NCBI GenBank assembly: GCA_964497635.1
Contig: CAZCDB010000030.1
Coordinates: 1 to 18,503 of the forward strand
Source of the DNA: CAMDWQ01 sp964497635
Lineage (GTDB): Bacteria; Omnitrophota; Gorgyraeia; 2-02-FULL-51-18
DNA length: 18,503 nt
Direction: 5' to 3'
The notes under the pieces were generated by a model. The model did not search any database and was not told the DNA's origin. It was given only the letters and a program-made list of their open reading frames with translations. Both the position numbers and the translations under genes were made by a program. Shown one piece after another: positions 1 through 7,714 of this stretch (position 1 is its first letter; each line of letters opens with the position of its first letter).

Positions 1-549
1 GAGATCTTAAGAGACCTGCGCTTGTCCAAATTTGACTGCTTGGTGGGGATCAACCTGCTTCGCGAAGGCATTGATCTGCCTGAAGTGTCACTGGTCGCCG
101 TGATCGACGCGGACAAGGAAGGTTTTTTGCGAAGCCAAACATCGCTTGTGCAGATCGCGGGTCGCGCCGCACGCCATGTCAACGGGCATGTGATTTTTTA
201 CGCGGATCAGGTGACGGACTCCATGCAAAAAACCATCCACGAGACTTCCCGCCGCAGAAAAAAGCAGATGGAGTATAATAAAGCTCATGGGATCACCCCG
301 ACCAGCATCAAAAAAGAAATCCGTGATGGGATCGAGGCAATCAAAAAAGCAAGGGAGATTGTGCAGGAAGCCAGTGGGGTGGCCGATGAAAACGCGGATA
401 TTTTTCAGGTTTTAAGCGATCTGGAGAAGGAGATGGAAGAGGCGGCCAGCGCTCTTGATTTTGAAAAGGCGATCCGCCTCCGTGATGAAATCAAAAAGAT
501 TCACTCTGGTTTTGAGAAAGAAAAACCGGTAAAGAAGAAAAAAAGATGA
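1..549 (+). CDS. uvrB: UvrABC excision nuclease subunit B (C-terminal part)
   Basis: This is the last 182 codons of UvrB, the DNA-damage-verifying helicase-like subunit of nucleotide excision repair; the 5' part lies outside the window. The visible part opens in helicase domain 2 with LVGINLLREG, then DADKEGFLRSQTSL and GRAARHVNG (motifs V and VI, the arginine-containing end of the ATP site). It ends with a UVR motif (about residues 137-162 of the visible part, EKEMEEAASALDFEKAIRLR), the coiled segment that contacts UvrC, and a lysine-rich tail. The frame is open from base 1. Its TGA stop (547-549) overlaps the ATG of birA (ATGA), so the two are translationally coupled. One small difference from the common family motif is QIAGRAAR, where QTIGRAAR is usual. 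Confidence 0.97.
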   Translation, partial: EILRDLRLSKFDCLVGINLLREGIDLPEVSLVAVIDADKEGFLRSQTSLVQIAGRAARHVNGHVIFYADQVTDSMQKTIHETSRRRKKQMEYNKAHGITPTSIKKEIRDGIEAIKKAREIVQEASGVADENADIFQVLSDLEKEMEEAASALDFEKAIRLRDEIKKIHSGFEKEKPVKKKKR

Positions 550-1523
550 AAACCAAAAAAGATCCTGTCCTTCATTTTCTAAAAGAAGCCTGCGGAAAAG
601 CCGTCTCCGGGGAAGAAATTTCACAAAAACTGGGTGTTACGCGCGCTTGGGTGTGGAAAGAAATTCAAACCTTGCGAGAGCTGGGGTATGAGATTGAAGC
701 ACAGCCGCATTCAGGCTACAAGCTCATCCAGTCGCCAGACCGACTTTTTGCGGATGAGATCTCCGAGGACCTTGGCACCCAGTTTATGGGGCAGACTATT
801 TTTTCTTATGAAGAACTGGACTCGACCAACGACACTGTTTTTCGCATGGGCGAGGAAGGGGTTGCGGAGGGGGCAACGGTTTTTTCGGAGTATCAGAAAA
901 AGGGTCGGGGTCGTTTGGGGCGTACTTGGGAAGCGCCCAAAGGGAAAAATATCCTGTTTTCTTATCTTTTGCGCCCTGCTTTAAGCCCTTCCCAAGTTTC
1001 TCGCATCACGCTGGTGGCGGGAGTTTCGGTGGTGAGAGCTTGCCGGCAATTGACGGGCAGACCCATCGGAATTAAGTGGCCCAACGATATTTATTTTGGA
1101 GATAAAAAAATCGGCGGGATTTTGACGGAGATGAGCGCCGAGTCGGATCGGATCAAATTTGTCGTCGTGGGGGTGGGGATCAACGCCAATGCCCCCGAGA
1201 GTGAGTTGCCGGCAGGAGCCACTTCACTCAGCCAGATCCTAGGCCATCCAATCCCCCGAGTTCTTTTTTGTCAAAATTTATTGCGCGAGATCGAGAAGGA
1301 TATGCTCCGCTTTCGTGAGAGCAATTTTGAAGACATCGCTTCGGAGTGGGAGAGCTACTCCGTGACCACAGGCCAGCGGATTGTCGCAACCCTTCTGGAT
1401 CGGCGAATCGAAGGGCAGGCAACGGGCATTGACGCGGAGGGGGCGCTTTGGATTCGCAAAGACAACGGGCTGCAGGAGAGGATTCTCTCAGGGGACGTTC
1501 AACATGTGAGGCCTTTGATATGA
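546..1523 (+). CDS. birA: Bifunctional biotin--protein ligase / biotin operon repressor
   Basis: This 325-residue, two-domain BirA activates biotin with ATP and attaches it to the lysine of biotin carboxyl carrier domains. In family members with the N-terminal helix-turn-helix it also represses biotin genes. Residues about 18-62 form the winged helix-turn-helix (SGEEISQKLGVTRAWVWKEI). The ligase core shows STN (93-95), the biotinyl-AMP loop GRGRLGR (120-126), KWPND (177-181) and KKIGGILTE. The usual C-terminal SH3-like domain follows and ends at GDVQHVRPLI. Full length for a class II BirA. The start ATG sits in the uvrB stop (ATGA), and the stop overlaps the start of coaX. No biotin synthesis gene or BirA operator is visible nearby, so the repressor role is inferred from the domain only. 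Confidence 0.96.
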   Translation: MKTKKDPVLHFLKEACGKAVSGEEISQKLGVTRAWVWKEIQTLRELGYEIEAQPHSGYKLIQSPDRLFADEISEDLGTQFMGQTIFSYEELDSTNDTVFRMGEEGVAEGATVFSEYQKKGRGRLGRTWEAPKGKNILFSYLLRPALSPSQVSRITLVAGVSVVRACRQLTGRPIGIKWPNDIYFGDKKIGGILTEMSAESDRIKFVVVGVGINANAPESELPAGATSLSQILGHPIPRVLFCQNLLREIEKDMLRFRESNFEDIASEWESYSVTTGQRIVATLLDRRIEGQATGIDAEGALWIRKDNGLQERILSGDVQHVRPLI

Positions 1524-2287
1524 CACCCAAAGTTCTTCTGGTGGATATTGGAAATACCAGTGCGCATTTTGCTCTCTGTGCCAACGGCGCCTCTTTTGGG
1601 AAAGAAGCTCGTATTCGCACAAGCGAAATCGCCTCCACGGCTAAAAAAATAATTTCAAAAAAATATTTGACCCAAAAGAAATCTTTAGTTGTGGTGGCCG
1701 CCAGTGTAGTGCCTGAAGCCACGAAGGCCTTGCAACAAGTGGTCCGGGATCAGCTGAAGCTACCGTTTTATGTTGTCGGACGTGATTTTGAGGTGCCTGT
1801 GGTTAACCGCTACAAAAAACCAAAACAGGTCGGAATCGACCGTCTTTTAAACGCCTGTGCGGGTTATAAAACCCACGGAGGTCCTCTCATCATCATCGAT
1901 TTTGGGACCGCGATTACTTTTGATCTTGTTTCCAAAAAAGGGGAGTATTTGGGGGGTGTCATTGCCCCGGGCATCGAGATCGCCCTGGAGGCTCTTTACC
2001 AAAAGACAGCTCTTTTGCCAAAAATAAGGCTGACGCATCCGCGGTCGCTGGTAGGCCGTGACACCACGGAGAGTATCCGGGTAGGGTGTAGCTATGGGAT
2101 CGGGGGTCTTTGCGACCGGATTGTGGAAGAAGTTCGTAGGCATTGTTTGCCCGGGGCTCAGGTAGTCGCGACAGGTGGCTACGCCCACTTTATGCGTCGA
2201 TATTGCAAAATAAAGTTTGTTGTAGACCCCCCACTGGTTTTAAGAGGTATCTTGAAGAGCTACCAAACCTTTTTAAAAAAAAGTTGA
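1520..2287 (+). CDS. coaX: Type III pantothenate kinase
   Basis: CoaX phosphorylates pantothenate to 4'-phosphopantothenate, the first step of CoA synthesis from pantothenate, in the cytoplasm. It is an ASKHA-fold kinase of 255 residues, normal for the family. Visible motifs are LLVDIGNTSAHFAL (Asp9, GNT 11-13; the phosphate loop), GIDRLLNA (105-112), DFGTAITFD (127-135, catalytic Asp127) and GGVIAPGIEIALEAL. I chose the ATG at 1520, which overlaps the birA stop (ATGA-type) and has GAGG about 8 nt upstream. An in-frame upstream start at 1448 would lie deep inside birA and add residues unlike the family. The gene precedes groESL, whose -35 box overlaps its stop codon. panB, another step toward CoA, lies 13.6 kb downstream. 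Confidence 0.95.
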   Translation: MTPKVLLVDIGNTSAHFALCANGASFGKEARIRTSEIASTAKKIISKKYLTQKKSLVVVAASVVPEATKALQQVVRDQLKLPFYVVGRDFEVPVVNRYKKPKQVGIDRLLNACAGYKTHGGPLIIIDFGTAITFDLVSKKGEYLGGVIAPGIEIALEALYQKTALLPKIRLTHPRSLVGRDTTESIRVGCSYGIGGLCDRIVEEVRRHCLPGAQVVATGGYAHFMRRYCKIKFVVDPPLVLRGILKSYQTFLKKS

Positions 2288-2311
2288 CAAAATCCTGCCC
2301 ATCCGTAAAAT
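2284..2311 (+). promoter_or_regulatory. groESL promoter (sigma70-type)
   Basis: TTGACA (2284-2289), a 16-nt spacer and TAAAAT (2306-2311) make a near-consensus housekeeping promoter. Predicted transcription starts around 2318, just ahead of the CIRCE operator. The perfect -35 box overlaps the coaX stop codon TGA (2285-2287), so the promoter partly uses coding DNA. Confidence 0.8.
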
Positions 2312-2321
2312 GTCCTAATTG

Positions 2322-2348
2322 CTAGCACTCATCAACATCGAGTGCTAA
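2322..2348 (+). promoter_or_regulatory. CIRCE operator (HrcA binding site) of groESL
   Basis: CTAGCACTC (2322-2330), a 9-nt spacer and GAGTGCTAA (2340-2348) match the CIRCE consensus TTAGCACTC-N9-GAGTGCTAA with one change in the first base. It lies just downstream of the predicted start of transcription and 53 nt ahead of groES, as is normal for HrcA-repressed heat-shock operons. HrcA itself is not in the window. Confidence 0.96.
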
Positions 2349-2401
2349 AACATTGCAAGTCGAAATCACCTACAAACCCATTAAAAAAGAGGGAGAAAAC
2401 G

Positions 2402-2698
2402 ATGGAAAAATCAAAAATTCAGCCTTTAGGAGACCGGGTGTTGGTCGAGCCTTTGGAAGCTGAGGAAAGAACCGCTAGCGGGATTGTGATCCCGGACAGC
2501 GCCAAAGAAAAGCAGCAAAAGGGCAAAGTCATTGCGATTGGAAAAGGTCGCGTTGCCGAGGATGGAAAAGTGACTCCGCTGGAAGTCAAAGTCAATGATC
2601 AGGTGCTTTTTGGCCGCTATTCCGGCACCGAAGTCAAAGTCGCAGGCTCTGAATACCTCATCATCAAAGAAGAGGATATTCTGGGGATCATTCGCTAA
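2402..2698 (+). CDS. groES: Co-chaperonin GroES
   Basis: GroES is the 10-kDa lid that forms a heptameric cap on GroEL during ATP-driven protein folding. This gene encodes 98 residues, the usual length. It begins MEKSKIQPLGDRVLVEPLEAEE and carries the mobile-loop region ERTASGIVIPDSAKEKQQKG and the C-terminal EYLIIKEEDILGI, all diagnostic. The ATG at 2402 is preceded by GAGGGA at 2389-2394. A longer reading from the GTG at 2342 is rejected because it would start inside the CIRCE arm. The gene is followed 36 nt later by groEL; both should be transcribed from the CIRCE-controlled promoter. Confidence 0.98.
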   Translation: MEKSKIQPLGDRVLVEPLEAEERTASGIVIPDSAKEKQQKGKVIAIGKGRVAEDGKVTPLEVKVNDQVLFGRYSGTEVKVAGSEYLIIKEEDILGIIR

Positions 2699-2734
2699 CC
2701 AACCAAAATTTAAACTTAAACTAAGGAGTTTGTC

Positions 2735-4189
2735 ATGGCAAAGCAATTACAGTACAGCGAGGAAGCGCGTCGCTCGATTTTGAGCGGTGTTGAGCAGCTG
2801 GCTCGCGCAGTCAAAGTGACATTGGGGCCCAAAGGCCGCAATGTTTGCATCGACAAGAAGTTTGGTTCCCCCACCATCACCAAAGACGGTGTGACGGTTG
2901 CCAAAGAAATCGAATTGAAAGATCCCTACGCCAATATGGGCGCAGAGATGGTCAAAGAAGTTGCCTCCAAAACCAGCGACAACGCCGGAGATGGAACAAC
3001 CACCGCGACCGTTCTAGCCGAAGCAATTTACCGCGAAGGCTTAAAGAACGTCACTGCTGGTGCCAATCCTATGTCTTTAAAGCGCGGGATTGAGAAGGCA
3101 GTCGAGGAGATCGTCGCTCAGCTTAAAAAAATGTCGAAACCCATCAAAGGCAAGAAAGAAATCGCTCAAGTCGCCTCGATTGCTGCCAACAATGACAGCA
3201 CGATCGGTGACTTGATTGCCGAAGCCATGGAAAAAGTTGGGAAAGACGGCGTCATCACCGTTGAAGAAGCCAAGTCCACTGCCACAACGCTAGAAGTGGT
3301 TGAGGGAATGCAGTTTGACCAAGGTTATCTTTCGCCCTACTTTGTGACCAACTCGGATCGCATGGAAGTGGTGCTGGATGATGTTTACATTCTCATTTAT
3401 GAGAAAAAAATCTCGTCCATGAAAGATCTTTTGCCGGTGCTTGAGAAAGTAGCCAAGAGCGGGAAACCTCTTTTGATTATCTCCGAAGAAACCGATGGCG
3501 AAGCTCTTGCGACNNNNNNNNNNNNNNNNNNNNNNNNNNNNNNNNNNNNNNNNNNNNNNNNNNNNNNNNNNNNNNNNNNNNNNNNNNNNNNNNNNNNNNN
3601 NNNNNNNNNNNNNGAATCCGATTCTGATTATGACAAAGAGAAGCTCCAAGAGCGTTTGGCCAAGCTCTCAGGCGGCGTTGCTGTCATCAATATCGGTGCC
3701 GCAACTGAAACCGAAATGAAAGAAAAGAAAGCTCGTGTGGAAGATGCGCTTCACGCGACTCGCGCAGCCGTTGCTGAAGGAATTGTTCCTGGCGGTGGCG
3801 TGGCGCTTCTTCGCTGCGTCAAAACCTTGGATAAACTCAATCTCGAAGGCGATGAGCTTGTCGGTGCAAAGATCATCCGCCGTGCGATTGAAGAGCCTTT
3901 GAAGCAGATTGCCGCCAACGCCGGTCAAGTGGGCGAAGTGGTGGTCGCACGCGTCAAAGAAGAGAAAGAGAATATTGGATACAATGCGGACAAAGACAAG
4001 TATGAGGATCTCGTTGCGGCCGGAGTCATTGACCCTGCCAAGGTGACTCGTACCGCTTTGCAAAACGCAGCCTCGATCTCTTCCTTGCTTCTGACCACAG
4101 AGTCCTTGATCACGGACCTGCCGGAAGAGGAAAAAGCTTCTGCCGCACCCGCGGGCATGCCCGGTGGGATGGGTGGAGGGATGTATTAA
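2735..4189 (+). CDS. groEL: Chaperonin GroEL (interrupted by an assembly gap)
   Basis: This encodes the 60-kDa chaperonin that forms the double-ring folding chamber. Family motifs include the ATP site LGPKGRNV, SPTITKDGVTVAKEI and DGTTTATVLA, the segment KLQERLAKLSGGVAVI, KEKKARVEDALHATRAA and EGIVPGGGVALLR. The Gly/Met-rich tail is GMPGGMGGGMY. AAGGAG sits about 8 nt before the ATG. A block of 100 N (3514-3613) interrupts the apical domain. Both sides are in the same frame with a single-base carry-over. Alignment from memory with E. coli GroEL suggests about 93 codons plus one base (about 280 nt) are missing, so the true protein should be near 544 residues rather than the 484 codons written here. 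The gene itself is probably intact in the organism. Confidence 0.97.
   Translation: MAKQLQYSEEARRSILSGVEQLARAVKVTLGPKGRNVCIDKKFGSPTITKDGVTVAKEIELKDPYANMGAEMVKEVASKTSDNAGDGTTTATVLAEAIYREGLKNVTAGANPMSLKRGIEKAVEEIVAQLKKMSKPIKGKKEIAQVASIAANNDSTIGDLIAEAMEKVGKDGVITVEEAKSTATTLEVVEGMQFDQGYLSPYFVTNSDRMEVVLDDVYILIYEKKISSMKDLLPVLEKVAKSGKPLLIISEETDGEALAXXXXXXXXXXXXXXXXXXXXXXXXXXXXXXXXXXESDSDYDKEKLQERLAKLSGGVAVINIGAATETEMKEKKARVEDALHATRAAVAEGIVPGGGVALLRCVKTLDKLNLEGDELVGAKIIRRAIEEPLKQIAANAGQVGEVVVARVKEEKENIGYNADKDKYEDLVAAGVIDPAKVTRTALQNAASISSLLLTTESLITDLPEEEKASAAPAGMPGGMGGGMY
3514..3613. other. Assembly gap (100 N) within groEL
   Basis: Exactly 100 N, the conventional placeholder for a scaffold gap of unknown size. 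Comparison with the conserved GroEL apical domain suggests the real missing length is about 280 nt. Confidence 0.97.
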
Positions 4190-4204
4190 GCGTTAGAGGT
4201 TGTG

Positions 4205-4246
4205 AAAAAATCCCGGGCTCGCCAAAAGCGGCCCGGGATTTTTTTT
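4205..4246 (+). terminator. Rho-independent terminator of groESL
   Basis: ATCCCGGGC (4210-4218) pairs with GCCCGGGAT (4231-4239), extended inward by CGC/GCG around a CAAAA loop. An A-tract precedes it and an uninterrupted T-tract follows (4239-4246). It lies 16 nt after the groEL stop and has the classical shape of a strong intrinsic terminator. It separates groESL from the next unit. Confidence 0.93.
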
Positions 4247-4259
4247 GCATGTTTTCCAG

Positions 4260-4288
4260 TTGTCCACCCCCCGGAGATTTGCTATCAT
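4260..4288 (+). promoter_or_regulatory. Candidate promoter for the CusF-like/guaB3/C1/phosphonate unit
   Basis: TTGTCC (4260-4265), a 17-nt spacer and TATCAT (4283-4288) lie after the groEL terminator and 50 nt before the next start codon. An overlapping CATAAT (4286-4291) is an alternative -10. It is the only clear untranslated promoter region before about 8 kb of closely packed plus-strand genes, so it may drive all of them. This is inferred from position and partial consensus only. Confidence 0.5.
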
Positions 4289-4338
4289 AATCGGCTATTA
4301 ATCATTGCAAGATCAACCCAACTTAGCGGGAGAGTCTT

Positions 4339-4842
4339 ATGCGCCGTTTGAGCACTTTTTTTCTTCTTATTTTTTTATTTTCTGCATCTTCTTTGTTTGC
4401 CGCCGATCGTTCTAATGCGAAACGTTTTACCGCTCAAGGAGAGGTTGTCAGCGTAGATCCCCTTTATTCTCGAGTGACTATCCAGCATGATCCGATCAAA
4501 GGTTTTCCGGGCGGATTTGAGACGGAGTTTGAGGTCCAGTCTCAAGCTCTTTTAAAAAATATATCGAAGTCCGATGAGGTTCTGTTTGAAATTGAAGAGG
4601 TGGGTGGTGTTGCTCAAATCATTAAGCTTGAAAGAACGGGCCGCTCAATTTCCCATGAAGATCGGATGCCGCTCGGGCGTGCGGCTCAGGGTTTGCTAGA
4701 GGGCGCAAGCTCCGTGGTGAGAACCGTCACTTCTCCGATCACCCCCGTCAATCAAATTACTTCTGCAGCAACGGATGCGACAACCTCTGCCACTGGAGCT
4801 GTTTTGCAAGACGCAGATTCTGAAGTGAAGGCTAAATTTTAA
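4339..4842 (+). CDS. Secreted small protein with a CusF-like domain, copper ligands incomplete
   Basis: This 167-residue protein has a Sec signal peptide (MRR, hydrophobic core at 5-20, likely cleavage near SLFA-ADR) and no lipobox cysteine, so it should be periplasmic. Residues about 31-99 resemble the CusF-like OB-fold copper-binding domain: GEVVSVDPLYSRVTIQHDPI, then an FEV strand, then a KSDEVLFEIEE segment. The histidine matching the CusF ligand is present (His50). The tryptophan and both methionines of the WPEMTM metal loop are absent; the loop here reads FPGGFETEF. The last 55 residues are Ala/Ser/Thr-rich without cysteine, perhaps flexible or amphipathic. GGGAGA precedes the start. 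The next gene, guaB3, follows after 24 nt, but no functional link is obvious. The function is unknown; assignment to a CusF-like fold is tentative. Confidence 0.65.
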   Translation: MRRLSTFFLLIFLFSASSLFAADRSNAKRFTAQGEVVSVDPLYSRVTIQHDPIKGFPGGFETEFEVQSQALLKNISKSDEVLFEIEEVGGVAQIIKLERTGRSISHEDRMPLGRAAQGLLEGASSVVRTVTSPITPVNQITSAATDATTSATGAVLQDADSEVKAKF

Positions 4843-4866
4843 TCTAACTTTTTCAAGGAGACTTTT

Positions 4867-6027
4867 ATGGGAATGTGGTTAGGACGTGGTCGGAAGGCTC
4901 GCAGGGCTTATGGATTTGATGAGATTGCGTTGGTTCCAGGGGCTGTCACCATCAATCCCAATGAATGTGATACCTCTTGGCAGTTGGGGAACAAGCGTTA
5001 CAAGGTTCCCATCATTGCCTCCGCGATGGATGGCGTTGTCGATGTCGAGATGGCAGTGGCGATGTCCAAGCTCGGTGGCATTGCTTGCCTAAACCTTGAA
5101 GGTGTCCAAACCCGCTACGAAAATCCTTCCGATGTGCTTAAAAAAATTGCGAATGCCTCGATGGAAGAGTCAACACACCTCATTCAGACGATGTATCGCC
5201 AGCCCATCCAGGAGAAGCTCATCGCCAAGCGCATCCAAGAGATTAAAAAGCGCAAGGGCGTGGCGTGTGTTTCCAGTCTTCCTCAGAAGGCTGAGCGTTA
5301 TGGCAAGATTGCCCAGGATGCCGGGTGCGATGTATTTGTCGTGCAATCGACTGTCACAACGGTCCGACACATTTCAAGCGAGTACAAGACGCTTGATTTT
5401 CATAAGTTTTGCAAGTCTGTCAAAATGCCCGTAATTATCGGCAACTGCGTGACCTACGAGACCACCTTGGAGCTCATGGAAACCGGAGCGGCGGGGCTTT
5501 TGATCGGGATTGGGCCTGGAGCCGCTTGCACCAGCCGTGGAGTTTTAGGTTTGGGTGTGCCTCAGGTGACCGCGATTTGTGATGCGGCGGCCGCGCGTGA
5601 TTTTTATTTTAAGAAAAAGGGGATCTATGTCCCTATTATCGCTGACGGTGGGATGTCTACCGGGGGTGATATTTGCAAAGCCTTTGCTTGCGGCTCTGAT
5701 GCAGTCATGGTGGGCTCCGCTTTTGCGCGCGCCAAAGAAGCACCGGGCGGCGGCTACCACTGGGGCATGGCCACTCCTCATGCCAATCTCCCTCGTGGCA
5801 CAAGGATACGTGTTGGCACTACCGGCACTCTTGAAGAGATTCTCTACGGACCGGCAACGCTGGATGATGGTACCCAAAATCTTGTCGGGGCTCTTTCGAC
5901 CTGCATGGGTAATGTCGGTGCTCAGAGTGTCCGCGAGCTTCAACTGACAGAGCTTGTCATTGCCCCCTCGATCAAAACCGAAGGAAAGGTTTTCCAGCAG
6001 GCCCAGCGCGTCGGCATGGGAAAATAG
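4867..6027 (+). CDS. guaB3: GuaB3-type IMP dehydrogenase / GMP reductase family protein
   Basis: This 386-residue TIM-barrel enzyme belongs to the IMPDH/GMP reductase family, specifically the short GuaB3 branch. It starts with LGRGRKARRAYGFDEIALVP and continues DTSWQLG, ASAMDGVV and NLEGVQTRYENP, the branch hallmarks. The catalytic-cysteine loop is GIGPGAACTSRGVLGLGVPQ (Cys221), followed by the phosphate-binding IADGGMSTGGDICKA. It lacks the CBS pair of ordinary IMPDH, as GuaB3 proteins do. Older annotations call such proteins IMP dehydrogenase. A cyanobacterial GuaB3 has, as far as I recall, been shown to be a GMP reductase, so GMP to IMP salvage is the likelier reaction. AAGGAG (4855-4860) precedes the ATG. 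Its stop lies 10 nt before the proposed fhs start. Confidence 0.9.
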   Translation: MGMWLGRGRKARRAYGFDEIALVPGAVTINPNECDTSWQLGNKRYKVPIIASAMDGVVDVEMAVAMSKLGGIACLNLEGVQTRYENPSDVLKKIANASMEESTHLIQTMYRQPIQEKLIAKRIQEIKKRKGVACVSSLPQKAERYGKIAQDAGCDVFVVQSTVTTVRHISSEYKTLDFHKFCKSVKMPVIIGNCVTYETTLELMETGAAGLLIGIGPGAACTSRGVLGLGVPQVTAICDAAAARDFYFKKKGIYVPIIADGGMSTGGDICKAFACGSDAVMVGSAFARAKEAPGGGYHWGMATPHANLPRGTRIRVGTTGTLEEILYGPATLDDGTQNLVGALSTCMGNVGAQSVRELQLTELVIAPSIKTEGKVFQQAQRVGMGK

Positions 6028-6037
6028 GCCCAAAACA

Positions 6038-7714
6038 TTGACGAGCAAGTCGCTGTCAACGCAGGAGATTGCGCGTCGGGCAAAACCTCACCAAATCCAC
6101 GCCATTGCTAACTCAGCCGGAATCAAGGCGGATGAGGTTGAGCCTTATGGGGCTTACAAGGCAAAAATATCGCTTAAGGTTCTAGAGCGCCTTTCCAATC
6201 GTCCCAACGGAAAGCTCATTTGCGTGACGGGGATGACGCCAACCCATGAAGGGGATGGTAAAACCACGACCAGCATTGGTCTGGCTCAAGCCTTTGGGCT
6301 TCTGAAGAAAAAGGTTTTTTTGTGTCTTCGCCAACCTTCGTTAGCCCCTATTTTTGGAAAAAAGGGCGGGGCCACCGGCAGTGGTTATTCCCAAGTCGTT
6401 CCTTACGAAGATATCAACATTCACTTTACGGGTGATTTTCATGCCGTGGAGTCTGCACACAATCTTCTAGCGGCAGCCATTGAAAATCATATTCACCATG
6501 GAAACGCTTTACAGATAGACCTCGAGAAAATTTTCTGGCGTCGCGCGATGGATTTAAGCGACCGACAGCTTCGCAGCATTTCCGCAGGCCTTTCAAAGGC
6601 TTGCAAGTTTTCAAAACATAAAACAGGTTTTGATGTGACGGCCTCCAGCGAAGTGATGGCGGCTCTTTCGCTGTCTTCATCAATCTCGGCGCTTAAAAAT
6701 AGACTTTCCAAGATCACCGTTGCCCTAAATCGTGAAGGAAAGCCCGTGACGGCTAAGGATTTAAAAGTCTCAGGGGCTATGGCGCTGCTTTTAAAAGAAG
6801 CCATTAAGCCCAATCTGGTGCAAACCCTTGAGGGCCAGCCTGTTTTTATGCACACAGGTCCTTTTGCCAATGTTTCCCATGGTAACAACAGCGCGCTTTC
6901 AACGCTCATGGCACTCAAGCTCTCCAATTACGTGATTACTGAGTCTGGTTTTGCCACGGAGCTTGGGATGGAAAAGTTTTTTGACATTGTTTGTCGCGAG
7001 GGAGATTTTAAGCCCAGTGTGGCAGTGCTTGTGGTGACGATCAAGGCGCTTAAAAGTCATGCCAATCCGAGCGGCAATTCCAAAAAATTTATTGATGGTT
7101 TTCGCGAAGGCTTTGCCAATGTGGACCGGCATATTCAAAACATTCGCCGTTTTGGAGTGCATCCGGTGGTTGCGATCAATCGATTTCCTCAAGATACCGA
7201 TGAAGAGATCAAAAATGTCCGAGACTACCTTCAGTCGGAGAGTGTCGAATGCGCGGTTTCGGATGTGGCTCGTTTAGGGGGTGAGGGCGGCCTCGAACTC
7301 GCCGAAAAAGTTCTAAAGGTGTTGGCTGAAAAGACGACAGATTTTAACCCGCTCTATGATTTGGATCTGACGCCTGAGCAAAAAATTCAAAAAATAGCGA
7401 CGGAGTTGTATGGGGCCCAGGAAGTTGTTTATTCGGACCAGGCCCAAGAGAGTCTTGAGCTGATTCGTCGTTTGAAGTGGGGGCATTTGCCGGTCAACAT
7501 CGCCAAGACGCCTTACTCTTTTTCCGATAACCCCGAGCTTAAAGGGGCTCCCTCCGGATGGAAATTAAAAGTGACTGAAATTAGAGCCTTTACCGGGGCA
7601 GGGTTTTTGGTGGCTGTTTGTGGTAAGTTGATGCTCATGCCTGGGTTGCCCGAGAAGCCCATGTTTGAAGAAATGGATCTTTTAGAAAATGGAGAGATCA
7701 AAGGTCTTGGCTAA
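6038..7714 (+). CDS. fhs: Formate--tetrahydrofolate ligase
   Basis: Fhs makes 10-formyl-tetrahydrofolate from formate, ATP and THF, the entry step of the methyl branch of the Wood-Ljungdahl pathway and of formate assimilation. With the TTG start at 6038 it has 558 residues, the family norm. An in-frame TTG at 5954 would overlap guaB3 by 74 nt and add unrelated sequence. Features are EPYGAYKAKI (35-44), the P-loop TPTHEGDGKTT (67-77; TPTPAGEGKTT is common), QPSLAP (99-104; EPSLGP is usual), GYSQVVPYEDINIHFTGD, NLLAAAIENHIHHGN, and a C-terminal MPGLPEKP. The Glu-to-Gln and Gly-to-Ala changes in the PSLGP motif are mild departures. The ribosome-binding site is weak. It is followed by fchA, folD and metF, the other methyl-branch steps. 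Confidence 0.96.
   Translation: MTSKSLSTQEIARRAKPHQIHAIANSAGIKADEVEPYGAYKAKISLKVLERLSNRPNGKLICVTGMTPTHEGDGKTTTSIGLAQAFGLLKKKVFLCLRQPSLAPIFGKKGGATGSGYSQVVPYEDINIHFTGDFHAVESAHNLLAAAIENHIHHGNALQIDLEKIFWRRAMDLSDRQLRSISAGLSKACKFSKHKTGFDVTASSEVMAALSLSSSISALKNRLSKITVALNREGKPVTAKDLKVSGAMALLLKEAIKPNLVQTLEGQPVFMHTGPFANVSHGNNSALSTLMALKLSNYVITESGFATELGMEKFFDIVCREGDFKPSVAVLVVTIKALKSHANPSGNSKKFIDGFREGFANVDRHIQNIRRFGVHPVVAINRFPQDTDEEIKNVRDYLQSESVECAVSDVARLGGEGGLELAEKVLKVLAEKTTDFNPLYDLDLTPEQKIQKIATELYGAQEVVYSDQAQESLELIRRLKWGHLPVNIAKTPYSFSDNPELKGAPSGWKLKVTEIRAFTGAGFLVAVCGKLMLMPGLPEKPMFEEMDLLENGEIKGLG

Noticed and set aside
1228..1722. 164-codon minus-strand open frame across birA and coaX
   Set aside because: It lies wholly antisense to two well-supported genes, shows no recognisable domain, and its composition is a shadow of the plus-strand codons.
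2342..2401. Upstream GTG start for groES that would add 20 residues
   Set aside because: It begins inside the right arm of the CIRCE operator, has no ribosome-binding site, and the extension is unlike GroES. The ATG at 2402 fits family length.
5954..6037. TTG at 5954 as the fhs start
   Set aside because: It would overlap guaB3 by 74 nt and add 28 residues unlike Fhs. The TTG at 6038 gives the normal 558-residue length.
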